Origin: Buttiauxella agrestis
GTDB taxonomy: Bacteria; Pseudomonadota; Gammaproteobacteria; Enterobacterales; Enterobacteriaceae
Reading direction: 5' to 3'
Length of the DNA: 64,000 nucleotides
Assembly: GCF_900446255.1 (NCBI RefSeq)
Contig: NZ_UIGI01000001.1
Location: forward strand, 1,576,763-1,640,762
This document shows positions 26,496 to 35,638 of this stretch, piece by piece. Below the pieces are notes generated by a model. The model saw only the letters and a program-made list of their open reading frames with translations. It searched no databases and was not told where the DNA came from. The position numbers and the translations under genes were made by a program. Position 1 is the stretch's first letter; each line of letters opens with the position of its first letter.

Positions 26496-27498
26496 TTTGC
26501 GCCTCCCTTTGCTGGCGATAGCCCATAAACAGGCGGCTGTAGCGCATAAAATCAAGCTGGTTAACGTCATCAAGCTCGCGTTTAAGTTCGCTATCAATGC
26601 TTTCTACGCCGTGTAGCGCGCCACAAATCGCCGTCGCCATCGCCCCAATAGTGTCGGTATCCCCGCCCAGGTTGGCGCATAAAATCGCGCAACGATTAGG
26701 GTTGGTTTGTGCCAGTTCCACCATCGCAATCGCTGCGGCGACAGATTCAATGGTGCTGGTGCCCGTGCCGACCAGGTGGTAAACCTGCTCCATACCAGAC
26801 TCGGTGCCGCGCGCGGTTCTGGCAACATTTAACGCCAGCTCAATACGCGCCCCGAGGGACGCATTAAACGTAGTGACTCGCTTTTCCTGCGCGTGGCGAG
26901 CGATGGACGGCAGTTCATCGCAAATGGTTTCCCAGTTCCGGCCTTCAATCGCTTTTGAAATCGCCCAGGCAATCACCACCGCGCCGGAAATCGCCAGATC
27001 GGATTTGTGCGTTGGGCTTGAGGCCAGTGCGACTTCATCAATAAACGCGTCGAGATTATGTGTCGGCAACAGGCAACCCAACGGCGAGGCGCGCATGGCC
27101 GCCCCGTTAGTGACGCCATTGTTTTCCAGCTCGCTGACTGGCGTGCCTTGCTTAATCGCATTCAGCGCAATTTTGGAGGTTGGCCCAAGCACATTCTTGT
27201 TGAAAGCATCGAAGCCTTCCGCCCAGCGCAGAATATTGCGCCCGATGGTGTCAGGGTTGACTGCACCGTGATGCTCGATAATCGCGTCGGCCAGCGCCAA
27301 CGCCATCGAGGTGTCGTCGGTGAATTCGGCGCGGTTGAAATAACAGGCGGCGTTGTTTTCCGCCGGCCCCGGCAGAAAGCGGTCAATCCAGCCAAAATGC
27401 GCTTTTACCCGCGAACGCGGCCACAACTCCGATGGCATCCCCATCGCATCGCCTAATGCCTGGCCGTAAAAGGCCCCCAGAATACGATTTTCCATCAT
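26482..27498 (-). CDS. yegU: ADP-ribosylglycohydrolase family protein YegU
   Basis: 338 residues (E. coli YegU about 334). ADP-ribosyl-GH family: LGAFYGQALGDAMGMPSE at the N-terminus, the metal-site motif FTDDTSMALALA (TDDT), ANLGGDTDTIGAMATAICGA with the second Asp-Thr-Asp, and a central GAAMRASPLG. The fold hydrolyses ADP-ribosyl or related N-glycosidic bonds; beside a nucleoside-type transporter and a sugar kinase, a nucleoside or glycoside hydrolase role is plausible (inference). The ATG at 27498 overlaps the yegT stop by one base; AAGGA lies upstream. Confidence 0.94.
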   Translation of the reverse strand: MMENRILGAFYGQALGDAMGMPSELWPRSRVKAHFGWIDRFLPGPAENNAACYFNRAEFTDDTSMALALADAIIEHHGAVNPDTIGRNILRWAEGFDAFNKNVLGPTSKIALNAIKQGTPVSELENNGVTNGAAMRASPLGCLLPTHNLDAFIDEVALASSPTHKSDLAISGAVVIAWAISKAIEGRNWETICDELPSIARHAQEKRVTTFNASLGARIELALNVARTARGTESGMEQVYHLVGTGTSTIESVAAAIAMVELAQTNPNRCAILCANLGGDTDTIGAMATAICGALHGVESIDSELKRELDDVNQLDFMRYSRLFMGYRQQREAQNECP

Positions 27499-28775
27499 TA
27501 TGCTTCCTTTAAATCTTTGTCAGATTGGCTGCCAGCAACGGCAATAGTCGTGATTTCTTTGTCGGACTCGCGGAAAAACACCATGAACAACACGGTAATG
27601 ACCGCAATCATCACAGCACCAAAGCCCCACATTCCCGCCCAGTTGAAGGTCTGACCGTTGACAGGTGTTGGGTAGGCGAACATTTTTTCCATCAGTTGTG
27701 CGCCGATACGATAACCAAGCAGGCTACCAAAGCCCTGGCAGCACAGAGTGATAAGTCCTTGCGCCGCAGTACGCATATGCACCGGCGCTTTTTTATCGAC
27801 GTAGATATAGGCAGTGACGTAGTAGAAATCGTAACTCACGCCGTGCAGCAAAATACCGAGGAACAGCAGACCGTAAGTAAAGATATGGTCGGCGCCGCCG
27901 TACACGAAGAATCCGTAGCGAATGGTGGCGGTGATAAGACCAAGCAGTAATACCTTTTTAATGCCAAAGCGCTTAATGAAGAACGGCAGCGCCAGCATAA
28001 AGAAGATTTCGGAGAACTGGCCGAGCGTCATCCATCCAGTGGCGTTATGCATACCCACTTCGGTCAGGTAGCCGTTGGCGAAGATGTAATAAAAAGCCAG
28101 CGGCATGGCAAACAAGAAAGAGCAGAAGAAAAACACCAGGAAGTTTTTGTCTTTCAGCAGCACGATAGCATCCAGCCCGAGCATCACTTTCAGGCTCATT
28201 TTGCCGGTACTTTTCGGCGGGGTATTCGGCAGCGCCAGCGCGAATACCCCGAGCAACGCAGAGCTGCCTGCGGTGATAAGCAACGGGATGTTGGTCGGCG
28301 AAATATCGCTAAAGCCCAGCATCTGCGGCAGGAAACCGCAAACTAACCCTGATGCAATCCAGCCGATAGTGCCCATCACCCGAATGCGCGGGAAGTCCCG
28401 CTCCACATCATCGACATTGGAAAATGCAATGCTGTTTGTCAGCGCGATAGTTGGCATGTAGGTCAGGGAATAGGCCAGCAGCAGCGGGAAGAAATAGACA
28501 AACTCGGTTTGCTGCGCCGCCAGATACATCAGTACTGCACCAACAAACATCAGCAGGGCGAGCACCTTTTGCGCGGCAAAGAAACGGTCAGTCAGCGAGC
28601 CGACCAGAATCGGCGAAAGAATTGCCGCGATGGCGGTACAGGCGTAAGACCAACCAATTTCAGTCGGGCTAAAGCCACTTTTACTCAGGAACAGCCAAAG
28701 AGGGACGAACCAGGCTCCCCAGATAAACCATTCAATAAACATCATGAATGAAAGGCTAATTGTTGTACGTTTCAT
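27498..28775 (-). CDS. yegT: Nucleoside-type MFS transporter YegT
   Basis: 425-residue NupG/XapB-family permease with about twelve membrane helices. From memory it matches E. coli YegT closely: FMMFIEWFIWGAWFVPLW, GWSYACTAIAAILSPILVGSLTDRFFAAQKVL, RDFPRIRVMGTIGWI, GILLHGVSYDFYYVTAYIYVDKKAP. ATG 28775 has AAGG 9 bp upstream and the native start MKRTTIS; the ATG at 28790 has no ribosome site. First gene of yegTUV, divergent from fbaB across 273 bp that must hold both promoters. Confidence 0.94.
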   Translation of the reverse strand: MKRTTISLSFMMFIEWFIWGAWFVPLWLFLSKSGFSPTEIGWSYACTAIAAILSPILVGSLTDRFFAAQKVLALLMFVGAVLMYLAAQQTEFVYFFPLLLAYSLTYMPTIALTNSIAFSNVDDVERDFPRIRVMGTIGWIASGLVCGFLPQMLGFSDISPTNIPLLITAGSSALLGVFALALPNTPPKSTGKMSLKVMLGLDAIVLLKDKNFLVFFFCSFLFAMPLAFYYIFANGYLTEVGMHNATGWMTLGQFSEIFFMLALPFFIKRFGIKKVLLLGLITATIRYGFFVYGGADHIFTYGLLFLGILLHGVSYDFYYVTAYIYVDKKAPVHMRTAAQGLITLCCQGFGSLLGYRIGAQLMEKMFAYPTPVNGQTFNWAGMWGFGAVMIAVITVLFMVFFRESDKEITTIAVAGSQSDKDLKEA

Positions 28776-29048
28776 ATTTAGAACCTTCATGATTGTGTTG
28801 GGTACACCACAACAATACCAATCAATAATACCTTTTAAATACCTTTGTGTTGTTTCTTTGACCGCTGTTGCAAAAATACACCGCCTGGCGACAAACCGTT
28901 ACAAGCCAAAACCTACCTAAAGTGCTGCCCTGGGTGGCGAAGGTTGCCAGTCACGACCAGGATTATGGCTGCCTGTTTTATTCGAAGGCAGGCCAGGAAT
29001 AACCATCGTCAGCGGGCAGGGTGCTCGCTGAAATAACGGGAGTGCATT

Positions 29049-30101
29049 ATGACTGATATTGCGCAGTTGCTAGGCAAAGACGCCGACAGCTTGTTACAGC
29101 ATCGTTGTATGACTATTCCGGCAGATCAGTTGCATCTGCCAGGCTCGGATTATGTAGACCGCGTGATGGTGGATAACAACCGCCCGCCAGCGGTGCTACG
29201 GAATATGCAAACGCTGTATAACACCGGGCGGCTGGCAGGCACCGGCTATCTTTCCATTTTACCTGTCGATCAAGGGGTGGAACATTCTGCTGGCGCATCG
29301 TTTGCCGCAAACCCACTCTATTTTGACCCGAAGAATATTGTTGAGCTGGCGATTGAAGCGGGCTGTAACTGTGTCGCTTCAACCTATGGCGTGTTGGCCT
29401 CGGTATCGCGCCGTTACGCGCACCGCATTCCTTTCCTCGTCAAACTCAACTATAACGAAACGCTGAGCTATCCGAACACCTTTGACCAGACGCTATACGC
29501 AAGCGTTGAGCAGGCGTTCAATATGGGCGCGGTGGCGGTCGGCGCGACCATTTATTTCGGTTCGCCAGAATCTCGCCGCCAGATTGAAGAGATCTCGGTT
29601 GCGTTTGAGCGTGCGCATGAACTCGGCCTGGTGACGGTGCTCTGGGCGTATCTGCGTAATCCCGACTTCAAAAAAGATGGCGTGGATTACCACGTTAGTG
29701 CTGATCTTACCGGGCAGGCGAACTATCTGGCAGCGACCATTGGCGCGGATATCGTGAAGCAGAAAATGGCCGAAAATAACGGCGGCTACAAGGCGGTGAA
29801 CTTTGGTTACACCGATGACCGTGTGTACACCAAACTGACCAGCGATAACCCAATCGATCTGGTGCGTTACCAACTGGCGAACTGCTATATGGGCCGCGCC
29901 GGGCTGATAAACTCCGGCGGGGCTGCGGGTGGTGAGACTGACCTGACGGACGCGGTCCGCACTGCGGTCATTAACAAACGCGCGGGCGGCATGGGGCTGA
30001 TTCTGGGGCGCAAAGCCTTTAAGAAATCCATGTCTGAGGGCGTGAAGTTAATTAATGCGGTTCAGGATGTTTATCTGGATGGGAAGGTGGGGATAGCGTG
30101 A
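29049..30101 (+). CDS. fbaB: Class I fructose-bisphosphate aldolase FbaB (DhnA type)
   Basis: 350 residues, the E. coli length. Schiff-base aldolase of the archaeal/DhnA type that interconverts fructose-1,6-bisphosphate with glyceraldehyde-3-phosphate and dihydroxyacetone phosphate, mainly in gluconeogenic growth. Visible: [10 protein letters not shown] at the first strand, [12 protein letters not shown], and the active-site lysine strand [11 protein letters not shown], followed by the phosphate-binding SGGAAGG and [17 protein letters not shown] ribosome site upstream. In E. coli it lies in the same position next to yegT. Confidence 0.97.
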   Translation: MTDIAQLLGKDADSLLQHRCMTIPADQLHLPGSDYVDRVMVDNNRPPAVLRNMQTLYNTGRLAGTGYLSILPVDQGVEHSAGASFAANPLYFDPKNIVELAIEAGCNCVASTYGVLASVSRRYAHRIPFLVKLNYNETLSYPNTFDQTLYASVEQAFNMGAVAVGATIYFGSPESRRQIEEISVAFERAHELGLVTVLWAYLRNPDFKKDGVDYHVSADLTGQANYLAATIGADIVKQKMAENNGGYKAVNFGYTDDRVYTKLTSDNPIDLVRYQLANCYMGRAGLINSGGAAGGETDLTDAVRTAVINKRAGGMGLILGRKAFKKSMSEGVKLINAVQDVYLDGKVGIA

Positions 30102-30840
30102 TTGCTCGCTTGCCCGGCTCGGTGATGCTCTGTTCACCGGAACGTATAAGGTTATGGAAGTGTGGTGAATTTCCGTTCACCTTTGCGAACTGTGTTCCTA
30201 CATATACCTGTTCACGGTGAACGTGCCATGGGGATTACGACATCCCCCTGGCGACCCCGTCGCCCGGCAAGTCAATCGCCGCTTACGCGGTAAACACCGT
30301 TTTTCACCCAACATTCGCGGTCGTTCGCGATTCGCTCCCGGCGATCGCTCTCTCACGTGGTTCCCGACCACGTGACCACGACTGAAGGGTAAAAACCGGC
30401 GCGATTGAAGCCGGGAATAAGGGCAACGTCAAAAGCTAAAGTCAAAAGACTGGCTGGTTTGGGTTTTGACCTTAGTCCCGGTAAAAATTGCCCCAGCGTT
30501 ACCCATAAGTCAGGGTTGAGCTGCCGTCCGCCGTGAAAGTGAGCGGGCGCCGGGGTTGCCAGGGGGCTGGCGTGAGCCACCTGGCACGTTCACAGTTCAC
30601 CGATAAATGAGGGATCGAATAACGTTCGGGTGAACGGAAAATCACCGCTCCGCCATAGGCATCCCCCCGTTATCTCCGTCACAATTCCATAACATTTTGT
30701 GAAAAACATCACTTTCCCCTGTGCAGATGTCCAAAAAATCACCTCTATTTAGGCACCTTTGAACGAGGCGAAGGTGCTTTTTTACGCATACAGTAGATGG
30801 TGAAACGCTGTTTTAAAATCACAAAAGGACACTAACAGCC
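30102..30840. other. 739-bp intergenic region with a repeat element
   Basis: No supported gene. The central part is bounded by inverted GGTGAACGGAAAATCACC-type ends (see the repeat entry) and rich in further hairpins such as GTTCACGGTGAAC and CACGTGGTT/ACCACGTG. A minus-strand reading frame of 75 codons (30353-30580) lacks a ribosome site and lies wholly within the repeat, so I do not call it. The last 170 bp should hold the promoter of the downstream operon. Confidence 0.6.
30164..30646. repeat. Long repeat element bounded by inverted 18-bp ends
   Basis: Left end 30164-30181 (GGTGAATTTCCGTTCACC) is the reverse complement of the right end 30629-30646 (GGTGAACGGAAAATCACC) with one mismatch in 18. 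The right end is identical to one at 4582-4599, and CATCCCCC follows both right ends; ACATCCCCCT also occurs at about 30240. It looks like a long version of the 63-bp element near 4.5 kb. The class (REP/MITE-like) is inference; mobility is not shown. Confidence 0.55.
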
Positions 30841-31995
30841 GTGAAAATTGAATCTGTAAACGTCACCGTTTTTACTTACCCAACCCGCCGTGTTTCTGAC
30901 AGCGCAGGTCACTCGCACCCAGGCCCTGAGAGCCTGGCAAAAATGGCGATGCTCACGATCACTACCGACGAAGGGGATTGCGGGTATTCTTTCGCGCCGC
31001 CAGAAGTGGTGCGCCCTTATGTGGTCAATGCGTTTTTCCGCAAAGTGTTGGTCGGGCAAGATCCGTTTAACCGCGAGCGCATCTGGCAAGATCTGGTGCA
31101 CTGGCAGCGTGGCAGCGCCCATCAACTCACCGAACGTGCGCTGTCGTTTGTCGAACAGGCGCTGTGGGATTTGATTGGCCGCAAACTGAAAGTCCCGGTC
31201 TACAAATTGCTCGGCGGATTCCGTGACAAAGTCCCGGCCTACGGCAGCACCATGTGCGGTGACGAACTGGAAGGCGGGTTATCCACGCCAGACGAATTTG
31301 GCCAGTTCGCTGAAAAACTGGTCGCCCGTGGCTACAAAGCCATAAAACTCCACACCTGGATGCCGCCTGTTGCATTCGCGCCAGACCCAAAAATGGACGT
31401 CAAAGCCTGCGCCGCCGTGCGCGAAGCCGTTGGCCCGGATATCGATTTAATGCTCGACGGCTACCACTGGTATAGCCGCAGCCAGGCGCTGTACATCGGC
31501 AAGGCACTGGAAAAACTCAACTTCGCGTGGTTTGAAGAGCCGATGGAAGAAGAGAGCATGGCGTCTTACGTCTGGCTTTCAGAGAACCTGTCGATTGATG
31601 TTGTCGGGCCAGAAAGTCTTGGTGGCAAGCACCACAGCCGCGCCGATTGGGTGAAGGCAGGTGCCTGCGACATTCTGCGCGCCGGGGCCAATGGCGTCGG
31701 CGGGATTGCGCCAACCATGAAAGTGGCGGCACTTGCGGAATCCTTCGGCATGGATTGCGAAGTTCACGGCAACGGTGCGGCAAGCCTCGCCGTGGTGGGT
31801 GCGATTCGTAACTGCCGCTGGTACGAGCGTGGTTTACTGCATCCGTTCCTCGAATACGATGAGCCAGCCGCCTACCTCAACAGCATCGTAGACCCGATGG
31901 ATGCTGACGGTTTTGTGCATTTGCCACAGCGTCCGGGCCTGGGTGAAGACATCAATTTTGAATATATCGAGATGAACGCCGTTAGCCGCGATTAA
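30841..31995 (+). CDS. Enolase-superfamily (mandelate racemase/muconate lactonizing enzyme type) protein
   Basis: 384 residues starting at GTG (30841), with AAAGGA about 12 bp upstream. Two-domain enolase-superfamily layout: an N-terminal capping domain (MKIESVNVTVFTYPTRRV, FVEQALWDLIGRKLKVPVYKLLGG) and a barrel with the three metal ligands Asp in LMLDGYHWYS, Glu in WFEEPMEEE and Glu in VVGPESLGG. The second-strand motif is KLH rather than KxK, and a His lies in CEVHGNG; this is the mandelate-racemase-like acid/base pattern, so an acid-sugar dehydratase or racemase is likely. The substrate is unknown. It heads an operon with a five-gene oligopeptide-type ABC importer, which presumably brings in its substrate. 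Confidence 0.87.
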   Translation: MKIESVNVTVFTYPTRRVSDSAGHSHPGPESLAKMAMLTITTDEGDCGYSFAPPEVVRPYVVNAFFRKVLVGQDPFNRERIWQDLVHWQRGSAHQLTERALSFVEQALWDLIGRKLKVPVYKLLGGFRDKVPAYGSTMCGDELEGGLSTPDEFGQFAEKLVARGYKAIKLHTWMPPVAFAPDPKMDVKACAAVREAVGPDIDLMLDGYHWYSRSQALYIGKALEKLNFAWFEEPMEEESMASYVWLSENLSIDVVGPESLGGKHHSRADWVKAGACDILRAGANGVGGIAPTMKVAALAESFGMDCEVHGNGAASLAVVGAIRNCRWYERGLLHPFLEYDEPAAYLNSIVDPMDADGFVHLPQRPGLGEDINFEYIEMNAVSRD

Positions 31996-32015
31996 CCCGC
32001 GCAAAAAATAATAAT

Positions 32016-32036
32016 CCCGGCGCGAAAGACGCCGGG
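32016..32036 (+). other. Intercistronic stem-loop before the binding-protein gene
   Basis: CCCGGCG (32016-32022) pairs with CGCCGGG (32030-32036) around a 7-base loop, in the 72-bp gap between the enolase-superfamily gene and the binding-protein gene. There is no T-run. Such hairpins often stabilise binding-protein mRNA (inference). Confidence 0.45.
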
Positions 32037-32067
32037 GAATACTGACCCTACAAAAACGGTATCTATC

Positions 32068-33702
32068 ATGAATCGAAGCTCCCGGCTGGGGGCGTGGCTT
32101 CTCACGCTCCTGTTCATGCTCGGCAGCGGTTCAGCGGTGGCAAAAACGCCGCCTGACCAGCTGATTATCGGCATGAATATGAATAACCTGCTCACGCTTG
32201 ACCCGGCCGCGATGACCGGCAATGAAGTGGTGGGGCTGGTGGTAAACCTTTATGACTCGCTGGTGGAATTAGATCCGGCAAAACTCACGAACGTGCGCCC
32301 GGCACTGGCGAAATCCTGGGAGATTTCACCAGACGGTAATCGCCTGACCTTCCACCTGCGCGACGGGGTGAAATTCCACTCTGGCAACGTACTCTCCGCA
32401 GACGACGTGGTGTGGTCGATGCGCCGCGTGCTGCACCTAAACCTGGCGCAGGCATCGGTGTGGAAATCCTACGGCTTTAGCAAAAAGAACGTCGATGAGC
32501 ATGTGAAAGCTCTTGATGCTTCAACGGTGGAAATCACGCTGCCGAAAGCCAACGACCCGCAACTGGTGATTTACTCGCTGGCCGCCCTCGGTAGCGTGGT
32601 GGTGCTGGACAGCAAAACGGTCGAGCAGCATGTGCAAAACGACGACTGGGGCAATCGCTGGCTGACGACCAACGAAGCCGGTTCCGGCCCGTTCAGCCTC
32701 GAAGTGTGGCAGGCGAAAGACGTGCTGCGCATGAAGCGCAACCCGGATTACTGGCGCGGTGAACCGAAACTGGCACGCGTGGTGTTCCGCCACTTCCAGG
32801 AATCGCAAACCCTGCGCCTGATGATTGCCAAAGGCGATTTAGATATTGCCAGCAATATGGCGGTTTCGGACGTTAACGCCCTGCGTAAAGATCCGGAATT
32901 GACGGTCGATGCGGTGAAAAAGGGCACCATTTATTACGTCGCCATGAGCATGAAAGAGCCGCATTTTGCCAACCCGAAAGTGCGCGAAGCGGTGCGCTAT
33001 CTGATCGATTATCAGGGCATTAACAAAGCGCTGATGCCGGGCTATGGCGTGCTGCACCAGCGCCCAATCCAGTCTGGAATGCCTGCCACCTTGCCCAATC
33101 CTGGTTACGCGCTGGATATTCCCCGTGCGAAAAAACTGCTGGCCGAAGCGGGTTATCCGGATGGATTCGATACCACCTTGCGCGTGCTGGCGGATCAGCC
33201 GTTCCTGAACATCGCCATTGCGGTGCAGTCCACGCTGATGCAGGCGGGGATCAACGCCAAAATTGTCACCGGAACCGGCAACCAGATTTACGGCGCGATG
33301 CGCGAGCGTAAGTTCGACATGCTGGTCGGGCGCGGCGGCAGCGGTGTGGAACCACATCCCCACTCCAGCCTGCGATCGCTGGTCTATAACCCGGACAACA
33401 GCGACGCGGCGCGTTTGACCAACTTCCAGGGCTGGCGCACCAGCTTCTACGACAAACAAATTAATCAGCAAATCGACCAGGCGCTGGTCGAGCGCGACCC
33501 GGCAAAGCAGCTCGAGGAATATCAGGCCATTCAGACGCGTTATGACGAGCTGATCCCGGCGTTGCTGCCGCTTTCGCAAATGGTGGACTCGGTAGTGGTG
33601 CGCAACGAAGTGCAGAACTACCAGCCGCACCCGTCGGCCACCACTTTCCTGCGCGATGTTTATAAAACGCAAACCGCTGAGAATGGGGAGAACAAAGGAT
33701 GA
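32068..33702 (+). CDS. ABC importer periplasmic binding protein (SBP_bac_5, DppA/OppA type)
   Basis: 544 residues with a signal peptide (about residues 1-25, ending SAVA before KTPPDQ). Cluster C/family 5 solute-binding protein: NNLLTLDPA near the start, ALAKSWEISPDGNRLTFHLRDGVKFHSG, RNPDYWRGEPKL and AKKLLAEAGYPDGF are standard for peptide/nickel/oligosaccharide binders. The stop overlaps the first permease gene by 4 bp. Ligand unknown; the operon context suggests the substrate of the upstream enolase-superfamily enzyme. The ribosome site is weak. Confidence 0.9.
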   Translation: MNRSSRLGAWLLTLLFMLGSGSAVAKTPPDQLIIGMNMNNLLTLDPAAMTGNEVVGLVVNLYDSLVELDPAKLTNVRPALAKSWEISPDGNRLTFHLRDGVKFHSGNVLSADDVVWSMRRVLHLNLAQASVWKSYGFSKKNVDEHVKALDASTVEITLPKANDPQLVIYSLAALGSVVVLDSKTVEQHVQNDDWGNRWLTTNEAGSGPFSLEVWQAKDVLRMKRNPDYWRGEPKLARVVFRHFQESQTLRLMIAKGDLDIASNMAVSDVNALRKDPELTVDAVKKGTIYYVAMSMKEPHFANPKVREAVRYLIDYQGINKALMPGYGVLHQRPIQSGMPATLPNPGYALDIPRAKKLLAEAGYPDGFDTTLRVLADQPFLNIAIAVQSTLMQAGINAKIVTGTGNQIYGAMRERKFDMLVGRGGSGVEPHPHSSLRSLVYNPDNSDAARLTNFQGWRTSFYDKQINQQIDQALVERDPAKQLEEYQAIQTRYDELIPALLPLSQMVDSVVVRNEVQNYQPHPSATTFLRDVYKTQTAENGENKG

Positions 33703-34736
33703 GCATGATTTTGCTGGCACCGGGCGGCCGCGCCCGGCGTTTTTCAAAGCGCTTAACTCAGGTGTTGATCACCTTGTTTGGGCTGCTGTTGCTGACCTTT
33801 TTCATTGGCCGCGTGATGCCTATCGACCCGGTGCTGGCGATAGTCGGCCCGGATGCCGACCAAAGCACCTATCAGCAGGTTTATCACCAACTCGGCTTTG
33901 ATCAATCTTTGGCAACGCAGTTCTGGATTTACCTCGGCGGCCTGCTGCATGGCGATTTAGGCAACGCGCTGCTGACCGGGAAACCGGTGGTGGATGACAT
34001 TCTGCGCGTCTTCCCGGCGACGCTGGAACTGGCGACAGTGGCGATTATCGTCGGTGCGGGCCTTGGTATTCCACTAGGCGTTTGGGCGGCGGCGCGTCGC
34101 AACAGCGTGGTGGATTACGCAGTGCGAATTATCAGCCTCGCCGGTTATTCGACGCCGATCTTCTGGGTCGGGATGATGGGATTGCTGCTGTTTTACGCCT
34201 GGCTGGGTTGGGTGGGTGGCGCAGGGCGCATTGATTTAGGGCTGGATGGCGTGGTGCCGCGCCGCAGCGGTTTGCTGCTGGTGGATGCTCTTCTTGCCGG
34301 AAACAGCGCGGTGTTTTTCAACGCGCTAAATCACCTGATTCTGCCAGCCTCGCTGCTCGGCTTCCATTCGATGGCCTACATCAGCCGTATGACGCGCAGC
34401 TTTATGCTGGCGCAGCTGTCGCAGGAATTCATTATTACCGCGCGGGTAAAAGGGCTGACAGAGCGCCAGGTTATCTGGAACCACGCGTTCCGAAACATTC
34501 TGGTGCAACTGCTGACGGTAGTCGCGCTGGCGTACGGTTCGCTGCTCGAAGGCGCTGTGTTAATTGAAACCGTATTCTCGTGGCCGGGCTTTGGTTCTTA
34601 TTTAACGGGCAGTTTGCTGCTCGGCGATATGAATGCGGTGATGGGCTGTGTGCTGGTGGTCGGGGTGATCTTCGTGTTGCTCAATCTGCTGTCCGACATG
34701 CTTTACCAACTCTTTGATCCGAGGACAAAATCATGA
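33699..34736 (+). CDS. ABC importer permease 1 (DppB/OppB type)
   Basis: 345-residue inner-membrane permease with six predicted membrane segments. Starts RFSKRLTQVLITLFGLLLLTFFIGRVMPIDP, as DppB proteins do (the DPxxA-like VLAIVGPDA follows). It carries the EAA-loop ITARVKGLTERQVIWNHAFRNILVQ for contact with the ATPases. AAAGG ribosome site. Overlaps the binding protein and the second permease by 4 bp each. Confidence 0.92.
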   Translation: MSMILLAPGGRARRFSKRLTQVLITLFGLLLLTFFIGRVMPIDPVLAIVGPDADQSTYQQVYHQLGFDQSLATQFWIYLGGLLHGDLGNALLTGKPVVDDILRVFPATLELATVAIIVGAGLGIPLGVWAAARRNSVVDYAVRIISLAGYSTPIFWVGMMGLLLFYAWLGWVGGAGRIDLGLDGVVPRRSGLLLVDALLAGNSAVFFNALNHLILPASLLGFHSMAYISRMTRSFMLAQLSQEFIITARVKGLTERQVIWNHAFRNILVQLLTVVALAYGSLLEGAVLIETVFSWPGFGSYLTGSLLLGDMNAVMGCVLVVGVIFVLLNLLSDMLYQLFDPRTKS

Positions 34737-35638
34737 CGGTTTCCTTTGGAACGCCTCAACTGACGGCTGCGGACGAGCGCTCGCTGCGCGTTAAACGTGC
34801 AGGTCTTCGCGCGGTTGGGTTTATCGGCAAAATGGCGCGTAACCCCCTGACCGCCATTGGCGGGGGGATTGTCTTCTTGCTGCTGATGGTGGCGATTTTC
34901 GCGCCATGGATAGCGCCGTATAACCCGCTGGTGCAGGATCTCAACCGCGCGCTGACGGCACCCAACGCGACGCACTGGTTTGGCACCGACGAATTTGGTC
35001 GCGATATCTTCAGCCGCCTGGTTTATGGCTCGCGCATTACGCTCTACATCGTGCTGCTGGTGTCAGTCACCGTTGGCCCGCTGGGTTTACTGCTCGGTGT
35101 GACCGCCGGATATTTTGGCGGCAAAGTCGATATGGTTCTGATGCGCATTACCGATATCTTCATCTCGTTCCCAAGCCTGGTGCTGGCGCTGGCGTTTGTG
35201 GCGGCACTCGGCCCCGGCCTTGAGCATGTGGTGATCGCGATTACGCTGACCGCGTGGCCGCCGATTGCCCGCCTGGCGCGTGCGGAAACGCTCTCGTTAC
35301 GGCAGGCTGATTTTATCTCTGCGGTCCGCCTGCAAGGGGCTTCGCCGGTGCGTGTGCTATGGCGCCACATTGTGCCGCTGTGCATGCCGTCGGTCATTAT
35401 CCGCATCACCATGAATATGGCGGGCATCATTCTGACTGCCGCAGGTTTGGGCTTCCTGGGCCTTGGCGCACAGCCGCCAGAGCCAGAGTGGGGCGCGATG
35501 ATTTCCAGCGGGCGCACTTACATGATGGAGTGCTGGTGGGTAGTAACGATTCCGGGGCTGGCGATTTTAATCAACAGTCTGGCATTCAACTTCTTGGGAG
35601 ATGGCTTACGTGACATCCTCGATCCTCGCAGCGAATAA
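34733..35638 (+). CDS. ABC importer permease 2 (DppC/OppC type)
   Basis: 301-residue permease. N-terminal cytoplasmic segment, then the OppC motif LTAIGGGIVFLLLMVAIFAPWIAPYNP, the family HWFGTDEFGRDIFSRLVYGSRITLYI block and the EAA-loop ISAVRLQGASPVRVLWRHIVP. Pairs with permease 1. The 3' end overlaps the first ATPase gene by about 29 bp, evidence for tight co-translation. Confidence 0.93.
   Translation: MTVSFGTPQLTAADERSLRVKRAGLRAVGFIGKMARNPLTAIGGGIVFLLLMVAIFAPWIAPYNPLVQDLNRALTAPNATHWFGTDEFGRDIFSRLVYGSRITLYIVLLVSVTVGPLGLLLGVTAGYFGGKVDMVLMRITDIFISFPSLVLALAFVAALGPGLEHVVIAITLTAWPPIARLARAETLSLRQADFISAVRLQGASPVRVLWRHIVPLCMPSVIIRITMNMAGIILTAAGLGFLGLGAQPPEPEWGAMISSGRTYMMECWWVVTIPGLAILINSLAFNFLGDGLRDILDPRSE

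Noticed and set aside
30353-30580. Minus-strand 75-codon reading frame in the intergenic region
   Set aside because: No ribosome site, lies entirely inside the repeat element, and no recognisable domain. It is best explained as a by-product of the repeat.
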